From assembly GCA_030068145.1 (NCBI GenBank), contig JAPJBO010000096.1, positions 248,001 to 312,000 on the forward strand: DNA of 64,000 bases, in the 5' to 3' direction. A program made the position numbers and the translations under genes. This DNA comes from Diplonema papillatum. Its lineage: Eukaryota > Euglenozoa > Diplonemea > Diplonemida > Diplonemidae. This document shows, piece by piece, positions 19,876 through 29,069 of this stretch. Each line of letters begins with the position of its first letter. Position 1 is the stretch's first letter. The notes beneath the pieces are model-generated. The model was not told where the DNA came from. It was given only the letters and a program-made list of their open reading frames with translations, and ran no database searches.

Positions 19876-22800
19876 TTACAGCTGTTTAACGCGCGGACGC
19901 TCGTCGGCGAGGTTCGTGTCCCTCACCGAGAGCTCTGCTGCCTTGCGCGGCGGCTTCTTGAGCGACTCGTTGGGTTTCGACGGTCGCGTCCCGTTGGGAG
20001 GGCGGGGCGCGGAGAGGTCGTCCGACGTGTTTTCGGACAATCCCTGCGGAGAGTAGGACCTGGAGGTGGGCGACGACGAAGAAGCCGACGAAGAATGGGT
20101 CCTCAGCGGCTCGGTGGAAACCCACTCCCTCGACTCCTTCTCGTCGTCGGCGACCCGCCGCCGCTCGTCTTGCTCGCCCTCCGCGAGCTCCGCGCGGGAG
20201 TCTTCCTCCTTGCGGTGCAGCCCCTGCGCCCGCGCCTTGACCACCATCTCTTGGAACGCCATTTCGTCGATGTCCACCCGGCCCTCAGCTTCCTCCTCGC
20301 CGATCTGATCCCGGGCTTCCGCCTCTTCGCGTTCGAGAACCCCCTGCTCGAAGGCCTCCGTCGCCAGTCTGACGGCGCTGCGGTGAGCGTCTTCGTCGAG
20401 GACGACTCGGCCGACGGCTTCGCCCTCCTCCAGCGCCGCCCGCGCCTCCATTTCGGCGATTTCGAGCGGGGTCTCGACGGGAACAAGGTCATCGTCGTCG
20501 GGCATCAAGTCCAGATCGTCGCTGCGCTCGTCGTCGTCGGACGCCCGCCGGCTCGCCGGACCGCCCCCGTCCCACGGCGGCGCCGCGCCGCCGGCGTCGC
20601 GCGCGACCTTGCTCAGGTCGAGCGACAGCTCCGGCTTGAGCCGCCTGCTGTCGTCGGCGGCCGCGTGGTCTCCGTCCTTCGGCGCTCCGACGCCGCTGCG
20701 ATCGGCACTCTCCGACCCGGTTGCCAGCACGCCCCGGGAGTCCTTTTGCGGGTCTGCAGCCGCTGCTGCTGTGGTTGCGACGGCAGCACCGGCTCGTTGG
20801 TCGTTGCCTTCAGGGGTGCCTTGCCGGAAGTTGGCGGGGGCGGCGGACGCTTGGATGGCGGCCATGAGGGAGGCCGCGACGGCCGAGATCGCTGCGCGCC
20901 TTTGCAGCCGCCGCCGGTTCCGCGCCTCCACGTCGTCTCCCGCCGGGTCACGGGGGTCCTTACTCGTCTTCGCGCCCGGCTTCGCCTGGGGCCGCGGCGA
21001 CAGTGGAGTCTGCTTCTTGCTCTTCTTCTGCGTGGCGGGGCCCGCGTCCGCCGCCCGCTGCTTCTCGCCGGGTTTAGCGGCTTCCGGCGCCTTCGATCCG
21101 GCGGCCGGCGACTTTCTCCGCTTTTCCTCGTTGCTTTGCCCTTCCGCGTTCGCCGGTGCCTTCGACTCGGCGGGCCGCGGAATTGCCGCCCTTTCGGCGC
21201 TGCCCAGGTTCCGTTCCCGCTTCTTCGGCGGCGATTTTCTCCGCTTTTCGTCGGCGCGGGCCGCGTTGCTCCGTCCTTCCGCGTTCGGAGCCTGCGACTC
21301 GGGGAGCGGCGGAACCTCCGCCCTTTCGGCGCTGCCCGCGCGCGCTTGCTGCTCTCGTGTTTCCGCGTTGCCTTCCCCCGACTGCTGTTTCTGTTTTCTC
21401 TCGCCGCCGACCGCGATGCTTTGTTCCTCCGGGCTTGGCCCGGCTATCGTTGCATAGGGGTCCGCGTCGTTTACATGTTTTTTCTCCTCCGCAGGCGCGG
21501 GAGGAGGGGACGCCGCCGGCGGGTGCTCGCTGGCCTGCTCGTCTTCGCCGACACGCTTCGCCGCCGCCTCGGCAGGGGGCGTCGCTGGCGACGCTTCGCG
21601 GGGGCCTTTTCGCTCGGGTTTGTCCTGCGGCGGGGCGCCGCCCGTCGTGCCGGGAAGCGCCGCGGTCGCGCAGGGAACGGGGTCGCCGAACGCGTCGAGT
21701 TCGCACGCAGCCTGCTCGCGTCGCCTCGTCCCGAAAATCGCTTGCGACGCCTCCTCAGGCGTCGGCCGGCGGGTGCTTGTTCGCTCGGGTTGCCCCTGAT
21801 GCGCAGCCCCGCCCGTCGTGCCGACAATCGCGCCGCCCGCCGATGCGTTCCCGTGAGGAACGGGGTCGCCGAACGCGTCGAGTTCGCACGCAGCCTGCTC
21901 GCGTCGCCTTGTCCCGAAAGTTACTGGCGACGCTTCGCGGGGGTCTTTTCGCTCGAGTTTGCCCTGCGGCGTCGTGCCGGGAAGCGCCGCGCTCCCGCAG
22001 GGAACGAGGTCTCCGAACGCATCTACTTCGCACGCAGTCTGCCCGGGTTGCCTCTGAGGCGGAGCGGCACCCGTCACGCCGTCCGCCGCCGCGCTGCCGC
22101 AGGGAACGAGGTCGCCGAACGCGTCGAGCTCGTACGCAGCCTGGTCCCCCGGTAAAACCCGTCCGGTGGATCCCTCTGCGAAGGACAGGATCTGCTTCCA
22201 CGTCCGCTTCTCTTCGGTGAGCGTTTTTTCGGCGGCCTTCACCGTGCACGCCAGCGGGTCCGCCGAGCGGACGGTTTCGTCGCAGAACATCGACTCGTTG
22301 CACCCCGGGAGGGTGGACGCGCCGTACGAGTGGCTGTTCGCGTCGTCGGCAGCACTGGGGAGGGACGGAGAGAACTCCGGCGTCGTGGTGGGCGAGGATT
22401 GGTTGGAGAACAGCACGGCGGGCGACTGAAGTGAGGCGGGCGGCGGGTCGGTGCTGTTCAGCGCTGTCAACGCCGCTTGCCAGTTGTCTGCTTCAGCCGT
22501 CGCGCGCGCCAACTGTTCACGCACGTACGTCTGCACGTCGTCGGTCACCGTCGCTCGAACGGTGGAGCGGATGTGGGAATGCTCATCCCAGGTTTCCCAC
22601 ACGGCGGCCCGGACGGTGTCCAGCACATCCCTCGCCTTGCGCTGGAGCGGACAGGGATCGCTTGTCCCAGTCTCCAGGCCGGCCTTCGCGAAGTCGTCTC
22701 GCACACCTTCCGCCGCCTTCAGCGCGACCCGGCAGCCGCCGACGAGCCGCCTGCAGCACTCGCGAAGCCCGGCGGCGGCGTCGGCCGCGTGCTCGGCACC

Positions 22801-24603
22801 GCCGCCCGCTGGGACCGGCGCCGCGTCGAACCCGAGGACGCACGCCGTCGCGAAGCTTTTGGCCACCGCGGCCACGCCGCCTTGCCCGTCGGTCTCCCGG
22901 CGCGTGAGGTCGCCTTCCTCGTCGGCGACCGCGGGCGCGATCCGCGGGCTGTGGCAAGGCAGCCACTCGTTGTATGCAGCGTCGTGCCCGCAGTAGTGGA
23001 GGAGCAGCGCGCCGGCGCCGACCCGCAGCACCAGCGCGTCTCGGAACCGACCCGTGTGGCTCGCCACGCACAGCAAGTCGCCGACGGCGATGCGCTTCGG
23101 GTCGCGCCAGTACCCGAACTCTTGCGTCGTCGGGGGCGGTCTCTCGCCGTTGGAGGACTCGGCGGCGGCCGGCCCGCGGAAGAGCGAAAACGCGTTGTCC
23201 GGGGACGAGAGCCCCGTGTCGTGCTCGTCGGTGCGGAGGCAGAACGGGTACAGGTTCTGGATCCCGTCGCTGCCGTCGCGCACGAGCGTCCACGCACGCC
23301 GCGCCGAGCAGAAGGCCCACTCCTGGCCGTTCCGCAGGCGGTGTACCGCGTCCGGGTACACGACAGCGCCCCGAACCACCTCCTCCACCACCGGCGCGTG
23401 CAGCGACGGCTTCGTCCGAAACCGGTGAACGGCCGCGGGGCTCACGACGCGGTACACCCAGCGCTCGGCGCCCGACAGGTCGGACATCGAGCGCTCCGAA
23501 AAAAACTGCCCGGCAGGCGCGGCTCCGGCGACGACGGCCTCGATCAGCGAGCAGCTGGCCGCGAAGTAGCCCGGCGCCGCTGGGTTCAGCGCCGGGAAGC
23601 CGGAATGCGGCGGCGGGCACGCGTCGGCGGACGAAGCCGGATTCGAGAAGAACGACAGGGACCCCGCCCGCGACGTGGCGGCGTCAGCCGCCGCCGCCCA
23701 CGGCTCGCTGAGCACCGAAAACCTGCGGCTGCTGCCGCCCGCCGGCGAGCCCGCCTGCAGCAGAGCCGCGAGGTCGCGGACGCTCCCCGCAAACAGCCCC
23801 CAGGCTACCGCAAGCCGTTCGTGCTCCGTCGCGCAGGCAGCGCCGCACTGGGCGAGCCGGCCGAGGGCGTCCGCCTGCAGCGAGGCCGACCGTTCAATAG
23901 CCTCGCCCCTCTCTAGCTCGCCGAAGACCTTCAAGCAGGTCGCCTCGAGCGCCCGGCCGCGGTCTGTCTGCAGCGCCTCGGCCTGCGACCGTAGGGTCGG
24001 CTGCTTCCGGGTTGAAAACAGCGACCGCACCGCGCGCCCCGCGCCCTTCACCACCGACGCCGCCGGCGGCTCCGCCGCATCCGGCTTCGCGGGGTTCGCG
24101 GCGTGTGCGTCGGCGAGGACGTGGGCGGGCTGCGTGAGGAAAGCCCACAGCACCGCGGACGTGCCGACCCGGGGCCTGGCCAAGGCGGCGGCGAGGAACC
24201 GGAGGAGCAGCGGCGCGGGGCTCGTCGGCGTGACGGGCGGGAGGGCGGCGGTGGGGTGGGCCGCCGAGAGCTCGTCGTGCAACCGGGCGAACTGCGCCGG
24301 CGTGCGCGGCACCACGACTCGGTGCCAGAGCGCGTCTTCTTCATAGTGCAGCTCGTCGGCGTCGCTGGGCGGCGCCTCGAGGCCGACTTCCAGCTCGAAA
24401 ACGCGGGATTTCGCGGCGGACGGGCTGAGGTGGCTCTTGAGCTCCAACGGGCCGCCGGCCTTCCGCTCCTGCGTGCTGTACAGCCGCAGCGCCAGCCGGA
24501 TGACGGTGCCGGCGGGGTCCACCACGCGAACCGAGCGCTGCGCGCCGCCCGCGGGGCCGGCCGGCGGCGGTTCTTCTACCCGGGCATTCTCTCCCCCGTT
24601 CAT
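19876..24603 (-). CDS. Large PX-domain / SH3-like / Tudor-like protein (sorting-nexin-like N-terminus)
   Basis: 1575 residues from ATG 24603; the frame is open upstream only through a GTG. Residues ~20-135 look like a divergent PX domain (VRVVDPAG... WHRVVVPRTPAQFARLHDEL, then a Pro loop and LLLRFLAAAL), and a helical BAR-like stretch follows to ~310. PX domains bind phosphoinositides on endosomes. Residues ~378-445 resemble an SH3-type fold (RTKPSLHAPVVEEV, NGQEWAFCSARRAWTLV). Residues ~501-555 resemble a Tudor/agenet fold (VGDLLCVASHTGRFRDALVL, HDAAYNEWLPCHSPRI). At ~818-985 there are four spaced copies of a motif A.E.DAFGD.VPCG. The C-terminal third is Lys/Ala-rich, then acidic with a long charged helix (~1358-1505). 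An endosomal or membrane-cytoskeleton scaffold is a reasonable inference. The 779-aa plus-strand frame opposite it is a GC shadow. Confidence 0.7.
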   Translation of the reverse strand: MNGGENARVEEPPPAGPAGGAQRSVRVVDPAGTVIRLALRLYSTQERKAGGPLELKSHLSPSAAKSRVFELEVGLEAPPSDADELHYEEDALWHRVVVPRTPAQFARLHDELSAAHPTAALPPVTPTSPAPLLLRFLAAALARPRVGTSAVLWAFLTQPAHVLADAHAANPAKPDAAEPPAASVVKGAGRAVRSLFSTRKQPTLRSQAEALQTDRGRALEATCLKVFGELERGEAIERSASLQADALGRLAQCGAACATEHERLAVAWGLFAGSVRDLAALLQAGSPAGGSSRRFSVLSEPWAAAADAATSRAGSLSFFSNPASSADACPPPHSGFPALNPAAPGYFAASCSLIEAVVAGAAPAGQFFSERSMSDLSGAERWVYRVVSPAAVHRFRTKPSLHAPVVEEVVRGAVVYPDAVHRLRNGQEWAFCSARRAWTLVRDGSDGIQNLYPFCLRTDEHDTGLSSPDNAFSLFRGPAAAESSNGERPPPTTQEFGYWRDPKRIAVGDLLCVASHTGRFRDALVLRVGAGALLLHYCGHDAAYNEWLPCHSPRIAPAVADEEGDLTRRETDGQGGVAAVAKSFATACVLGFDAAPVPAGGGAEHAADAAAGLRECCRRLVGGCRVALKAAEGVRDDFAKAGLETGTSDPCPLQRKARDVLDTVRAAVWETWDEHSHIRSTVRATVTDDVQTYVREQLARATAEADNWQAALTALNSTDPPPASLQSPAVLFSNQSSPTTTPEFSPSLPSAADDANSHSYGASTLPGCNESMFCDETVRSADPLACTVKAAEKTLTEEKRTWKQILSFAEGSTGRVLPGDQAAYELDAFGDLVPCGSAAADGVTGAAPPQRQPGQTACEVDAFGDLVPCGSAALPGTTPQGKLERKDPREASPVTFGTRRREQAACELDAFGDPVPHGNASAGGAIVGTTGGAAHQGQPERTSTRRPTPEEASQAIFGTRRREQAACELDAFGDPVPCATAALPGTTGGAPPQDKPERKGPREASPATPPAEAAAKRVGEDEQASEHPPAASPPPAPAEEKKHVNDADPYATIAGPSPEEQSIAVGGERKQKQQSGEGNAETREQQARAGSAERAEVPPLPESQAPNAEGRSNAARADEKRRKSPPKKRERNLGSAERAAIPRPAESKAPANAEGQSNEEKRRKSPAAGSKAPEAAKPGEKQRAADAGPATQKKSKKQTPLSPRPQAKPGAKTSKDPRDPAGDDVEARNRRRLQRRAAISAVAASLMAAIQASAAPANFRQGTPEGNDQRAGAAVATTAAAAADPQKDSRGVLATGSESADRSGVGAPKDGDHAAADDSRRLKPELSLDLSKVARDAGGAAPPWDGGGPASRRASDDDERSDDLDLMPDDDDLVPVETPLEIAEMEARAALEEGEAVGRVVLDEDAHRSAVRLATEAFEQGVLEREEAEARDQIGEEEAEGRVDIDEMAFQEMVVKARAQGLHRKEEDSRAELAEGEQDERRRVADDEKESREWVSTEPLRTHSSSASSSSPTSRSYSPQGLSENTSDDLSAPRPPNGTRPSKPNESLKKPPRKAAELSVRDTNLADERPRVKQL

Positions 24604-24699
24604 CCCAACACGCCCGCCCCCCCCCCGCTGCCCGACCTGCGGTGCATTGACTAATCGATTTACCCCACGCAAGATTCCTGAGGTACGGTTGGGCACGCT

Positions 24700-25400
24700 G
24701 GTTCGTTCCCAGTAACGTCGACCCGTTTGCGTGTGGTGTATGTGTAAAAAGCGTTTTCATCCGCAGAAAGAGATTACTTGCAAGGCAGGCACTAATACTA
24801 CCGTTATAGAGCAGAGGTCTTGATGCTAGGGGTTTATCCCAGCCTTCTGAATACCAGCAGTACGCTGATGCCCGCTCCATCCCCCCTCTCATGAACCTGC
24901 ATCGCATTTCCCGCTGTCTATCAGGGGTATAACGTTTTGCACCACAGTATTAGGTGTATCGGGGCTGCCAAAAAATGCCTGGTGCTGAACTTCGCGTAAC
25001 GGAGTGACAGCGGCGTTTTCCGAACGCGCGCCGCCCGCAGGAGGCGGTTCTTCTACCCGGGCATCTCTCCCCCATTCATCCCAACGCGCCAGCCCCTCCC
25101 CGCTGTCAATGCCCCGACCTGCGGTGCATTGACTAATCAATTTACCCACACAAGATTCTTAAGGCGGTTGGGCACACTGGTTTGTTCACAGTAACGCCGA
25201 CCCGTTTGCTATATTCATAGAGCACAGGTCTTGATGCGAGGGGTGTGTCCCAGCCTTCCGAATACCAGCAGTACGCTGATGACCGCTCCATCGCGTCTCA
25301 TGAACATGCATCGCATTTCCCCGCTGTTTATCAGGTTTTCTATAACGTTTTGCACCACAGTATTTGCAAGAAGGTAAGTTATGAACCCCAGCAGTGTGTG
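24700..25400 (-). repeat. Decayed duplication of the PX gene's 5' end and flank
   Basis: 24889-25150 repeats the start-codon region of the PX gene (GCCCGGGTAGAAGAACCGCC context on the coding strand), with many differences and a broken frame. Its flank (25150-25385) repeats 24690-24960, including the segment ending GTATAACGTTTTGCACCACA. So one ~400-bp unit of first-exon edge plus 5' flank was duplicated upstream. Confidence 0.8.
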
Positions 25401-25724
25401 AGCTTTCGGCAAGACCGGCCTTTGTAATACCGATGATGGTGCGACCGAACCCCATGCATGGCGGAGGTTCGATCTCGTCACTTGGGTGAAAACTCCTCCG
25501 AGCTTCTGACGCACAACATAGTACACACAAGAGAGAAAAAAGCGGAGGCGGTTTGCGACGAAATGGAAGAGAGTAGTAAAACAACCGTGTAAGCGGCAGA
25601 GGAGACACTGCCTCGCCTGTGCGAGGATCTTTCCCGTGCGCGCGGGTCAAGGCGAGCATGTGGAAACACGCAAGCCCGGTCCGCCCGCAAGCACAATACG
25701 TCTTGAGCTTCGCGAAAAACACGG

Positions 25725-25985
25725 GGGATTGCAAGAACGTGCTTGGAATGGGTATGTGCTCAACACCGCACTGGTCCCGTCTGCGCCGTGTTTCGGTCCT
25801 TTAAGCCACGGACACATAAGGCGGACCATCATCAGCGTGGAACCTGAGTGTCTGCAGACAGGACTGCGGTGTGAGTCTGGTTTGTCAGGCGGCTGTTCGT
25901 AGCTCGTCACAGCCATGACCACCCGTGCTACTATCACGGGGAGAAGGCCCCTACAACCGTGTCTGAGCAATCAGTTAAAAAACGC
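25725..25985 (+). repeat. Dispersed repeat R2, well-preserved copy
   Basis: Begins GGGGGATTGCAAGAACGTGC and ends with GAGCAATCAGTTAAAAA. This is the best reference copy of the family. The antisense frame has the same spaced Cys residues as the 18.8-kb copy. Confidence 0.75.
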
Positions 25986-26142
25986 GGGGGGGGTCGAATA
26001 ATAACACCTGTGTTAGTATCCGATTTGTTGCAAAAAAAAGTTCCGGGTAGCCGAACAGTAGCAGGATCAAGTGGTGGTGGTAGTGTTTTTAGACACCGAG
26101 ACGTGTGTCAAATATCTGTTATTATTCGACCCCCCCCCCCCC
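25986..26142. mobile_element. Small TIR element with poly-G termini
   Basis: Starts with eight G then TCGAATAATAACA (25986-26006) and ends with TGTTATTATTCGA then thirteen C (26117-26142), a near-perfect terminal inverted repeat of about 21 bp. Non-coding interior of ~110 bp. MITE-like by structure; it abuts the tail of the R2 copy. Confidence 0.75.
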
Positions 26143-26870
26143 TCCTTTAACCACCGTCAAGAATCCGTTGTGTCTTGCCCTTTTCTACCATTCATTCTCC
26201 CCAAGGAGGGAGCACGAAAACGGAGCACAACCGGTTCCTGCAGGCTGAGTACCTTAAATGCTAGCAAACCCTGCACGCGCCCTTGCAACCGCGGGTTGCT
26301 CCCCCACGACGCAGGCGGCAACAGGAGAGCTTCTGCTGTGCGGACCCAGTTCGCTGTAAAGCGACGTCCCCCCGCAATATGCTGGTTTCTGCCTTCAACC
26401 ATCCTGCGTGTCCCGTTGCATCTCTGGTTTCTGCAACTGTCTCAGCGGACCGTGTGAATTCACCCCAAACGAATCTGTCGTTGTCGCCGTACTACTAAGA
26501 TCTTCGATTCGGCGGAAGGATCTCGACCCTCAGAGCAAGCAGCTTCTTCTCTTGCTCGCTCTTTCGCGCCGTCGTCAGTGGCTAGGTCAACGTAACGTTG
26601 TCCCAGGATGGCTCTTGCCTCTCTTCTTCTCCTTTTTCCACCGCCACTCGTGAAACGATCAAACTGTGTAGCGTCGGAAAATGCTCGAGGCGGGACACCG
26701 GCCTTCGTTGTGAAAGACCACATAACCCGCATATTCCTTGCTGACTCGCTGCAAGCTCGCGCTGTCCGTAAAGAACTGCGCTGTACCGATCCGGTGCGTT
26801 GACCGTTTTTCGTCGTGAGAAGAATATGGTGGCGACAGACGCGCGCAGTGGGCAGAGAGAGAGAGAGACG
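26143..26870. other. Intergenic, no gene seen
   Basis: Frames here are short and without protein-like composition. Confidence 0.5.
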
Positions 26871-26875
26871 AGTCT

Positions 26876-26995
26876 GAGTGCAGGGACCATCTCTCCGGGA
26901 AGTTTCCGGTCTCCTCACTTCTCTTCGTGCTGCTACGGCGGGCGTAAGGTGCTCCGGAGGCGCGCTGCAGGTTGAGGCTCTGCTACAGTGAGTGG
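26876..26995 (+). repeat. Dispersed repeat R3, copy 2
   Basis: Same orientation as the copy at 5375-5495; both contain GCAGGGACCATCTCTCCGG. Confidence 0.75.
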
Positions 26996-27317
26996 CGGCA
27001 CCGGAGTTGGTGCTGCAGCGGGCGCTCTGGCCGGCGGGTGAGCTCGTCTCGCGGGGGATCGCCGCCTTGTAACGCTGCGGGCCCTCTTTTTCTCGCGACT
27101 GCGCGGCCTACGGCGGCGGCTAACACCTTGATGGAAAACTTCAGCTTCATGATAGGTCGAGCTCCCATCATTCGCTTTGCCGCAGCTTGTCTGAGTGATC
27201 GAGCGAAGCTTGCCTCTCTGTTCAGAAAGATGGGGAGCTTCCCGGCGTTTTCGCCCGACCCCGGACAGAGGACAAGGAGGCTCGCAGCAGCACGCAACAC
27301 ACAACACAGTATGCTGG

Positions 27318-27686
27318 TCAGATCCATTTTGTGGTCTTTCTCGCGTACGCGGACTTCCCCATCACGACGTTGTCGAAGCTGCGCGCGAACGGGTCGATGA
27401 TCGGCTTCTTCCCTGTGGACCCTAAGCTGTTGTGCGCATTGGTGTTGCCAAGGCTGCCCATCGTGTCGTTAGACTCGTCGGTGACTCCGTGGGTGGACCC
27501 CGAAGCGTTCTTCGAGTCCCGCGCACTCGTCATGCACTCGGTGAGCTTCTTCGCGTCGTGGACCATGTACCCGTACTGATCGTCCCAAGTCTTAGCTGCA
27601 TGCAGCTCGTTGGCCACACGGTCCCTCCATAGCTTGTCGGCGTCCACGGGTGTGGCATGGACCACTTCAACTGGCTGCGCAGGCAT
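27318..27686 (-). CDS. Small ciliary protein, CIMIP1/C20orf85 (LLC1) family-like
   Basis: 122 residues from ATG 27686 (MPAQPVEVVHATPVDADKLW). The frame is also open to ATG 27833, adding 49 residues of non-conserved look; I prefer the inner start because the family begins close to the conserved motif. The core is KLWRDRVANELHAAKTWDDQ followed by YGYM, which follows the IW..R...E..A...W...WG pattern of human C20orf85, a ciliary microtubule inner protein. A Ser/Gly/Asn linker follows. The C-terminal segment (PIIDPFARSFDNVVMGKSAY) looks conserved too. A role inside axonemal doublets is inferred from the family. No introns seen. Confidence 0.5.
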   Translation of the reverse strand: MPAQPVEVVHATPVDADKLWRDRVANELHAAKTWDDQYGYMVHDAKKLTECMTSARDSKNASGSTHGVTDESNDTMGSLGNTNAHNSLGSTGKKPIIDPFARSFDNVVMGKSAYARKTTKWI

Positions 27687-27839
27687 TCTTAGATTATTCT
27701 TGAGCCGTGACACCCTAAAAGCAGGTAGAGTTTTGAGCGAGACTTGCACATGATTGTTATCAAAATGATCTGTTCGCGATGGCTGGGGAGGATGGTCCTC
27801 TTGTGCTCGTGCAGCATCGTGTTTTCGCCTCATCTGGCT

Positions 27840-28890
27840 CGTTCCTGATCGCGTTCGCGTGCCCGACCGGTTTCATCATTGTTTGCGTCTCGATGTGGTA
27901 ATGCTAGTGCAGGCAATGGTGGGAATGTCTAGATTGATCTTCGCCCTCGAGATAGGTTGGGTCCTTGTGCCCGCTCTTCGTGCCTTTCCGTTTTCGTCTT
28001 TCAGCCGCTATCTTGTTCAGCAACCAAGTTCTCGCGTTTTGTTTCATTCGGCGGTGAGGGGCTCTTTAGCACTGCCTTACCTCGTTTTCGCGGCCGATCG
28101 TCGGAAGGTCCACTCTTGGCGCGCCTGCGCCGCGGCACAACGTTGTGACGGCCCTGCAATTCTTGCTAGTAGCTGGTAAACTCCAGCTGGCGGTCTTTTC
28201 CTACGGCAAGCAGGGTTTTCATGCAGAAGCTAGAGACTAGCTGTCAACCGTGCTTCTCGAGACCTCGCTGAGGATTGAATCAGTGGGTGGAATACGTCCT
28301 ACATCCCACATGACGCGAGTCGCTAGAATGAGCACAAAAGCTGAGAAACAACCCCTTTTGCTGCACTGCACGTGCCGATAGTTTCGACTGAAGAGCTTTC
28401 TGTTGCATTTGTCATGGACGTGGCAGCAAGTGTTGAACTACGGAAAACGGCCTCACAAAGGCAGGCCCTTAAAAAAACTACTTGGCTCTACATGATGTCC
28501 CCCGAAAGAAGGAGTGGGTGGACAAGGCGCCGATGAACTCTCCATTTCTCTCGCTCTCTTTTCTAGCAAACTTGTTTGAGCACCTTCGGTGCGTGTCAGG
28601 GGGTCGAGTGAGGACTTACTGAGAGACAAGATATATTGGGTTACAAGCACTCGGTGTTTCGAGTCGATTCGCTTAAAGAATGTTCTTCTCAACGTAACAA
28701 TTCGGAACTAGCCGTAGCAGGAAATTCTTCCTTCCTTCTTGTTCGATTTTGAGTTAACCGCCCTGTCAGCTCGACGTCTTCGTCCGACGAGTAAAGTGAA
28801 GGTCCGACAAGACCCACCTATTTCTATCTGTCGGGAAACGTCAGCGCGGTAGCGATGACCACGTGAATGCACGCGGGTGGAGAGAGAGAG
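27840..28890. other. Intergenic, nothing recognised
   Basis: No long frame with biased coding composition and no repeat shared with the rest of the window. Confidence 0.5.
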
Positions 28891-29060
28891 TCCCTGTTAG
28901 TGGGAGGAAGAGCCGACATCGAAGGACCAAGCAACGTCGCTATGAACGCTTGGCTGCCATAAGCCAGTTATCCCTTTGGTAATTTTTGTGTCACCTCCGG
29001 CTTCATTCTTTGAACATGAATCGAGACGCAAGGATCGTTAGGCCATGTTTCGTAGTGTCG
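28891..29060 (-). rRNA. Large-subunit rRNA fragment (domain V, peptidyl-transferase region), probably a pseudogene
   Basis: On the minus strand the order is ATGGCCTAACGATCC, GAGGTGACACAAAAATTACC, GGGATAACTGGCTTATGGCA, CCAAGCGTTCATAGCGACGT, TCCTTCGATGTCGGCTCTTC, CCCACTAACAGGGA. This is the order found in eukaryotic LSU rRNA just before its 3' region. It differs from functional rRNA: the near-invariant ACAGGGATAAC reads AAAGGGATAAC. About 40 nt usually present between the CTCTTCCT and CCCACTAA blocks are missing. Nothing else of an rDNA unit surrounds it. It sits directly against the stop codon of the gene at 29070. Confidence 0.85.
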
Positions 29061-29069
29061 GCGAGAGGC

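Noticed and set aside
19816-22155. A 779-codon plus-strand gene
   Set aside because: Arg/Leu-rich shadow of the minus-strand PX gene in very GC-rich DNA, without domains.
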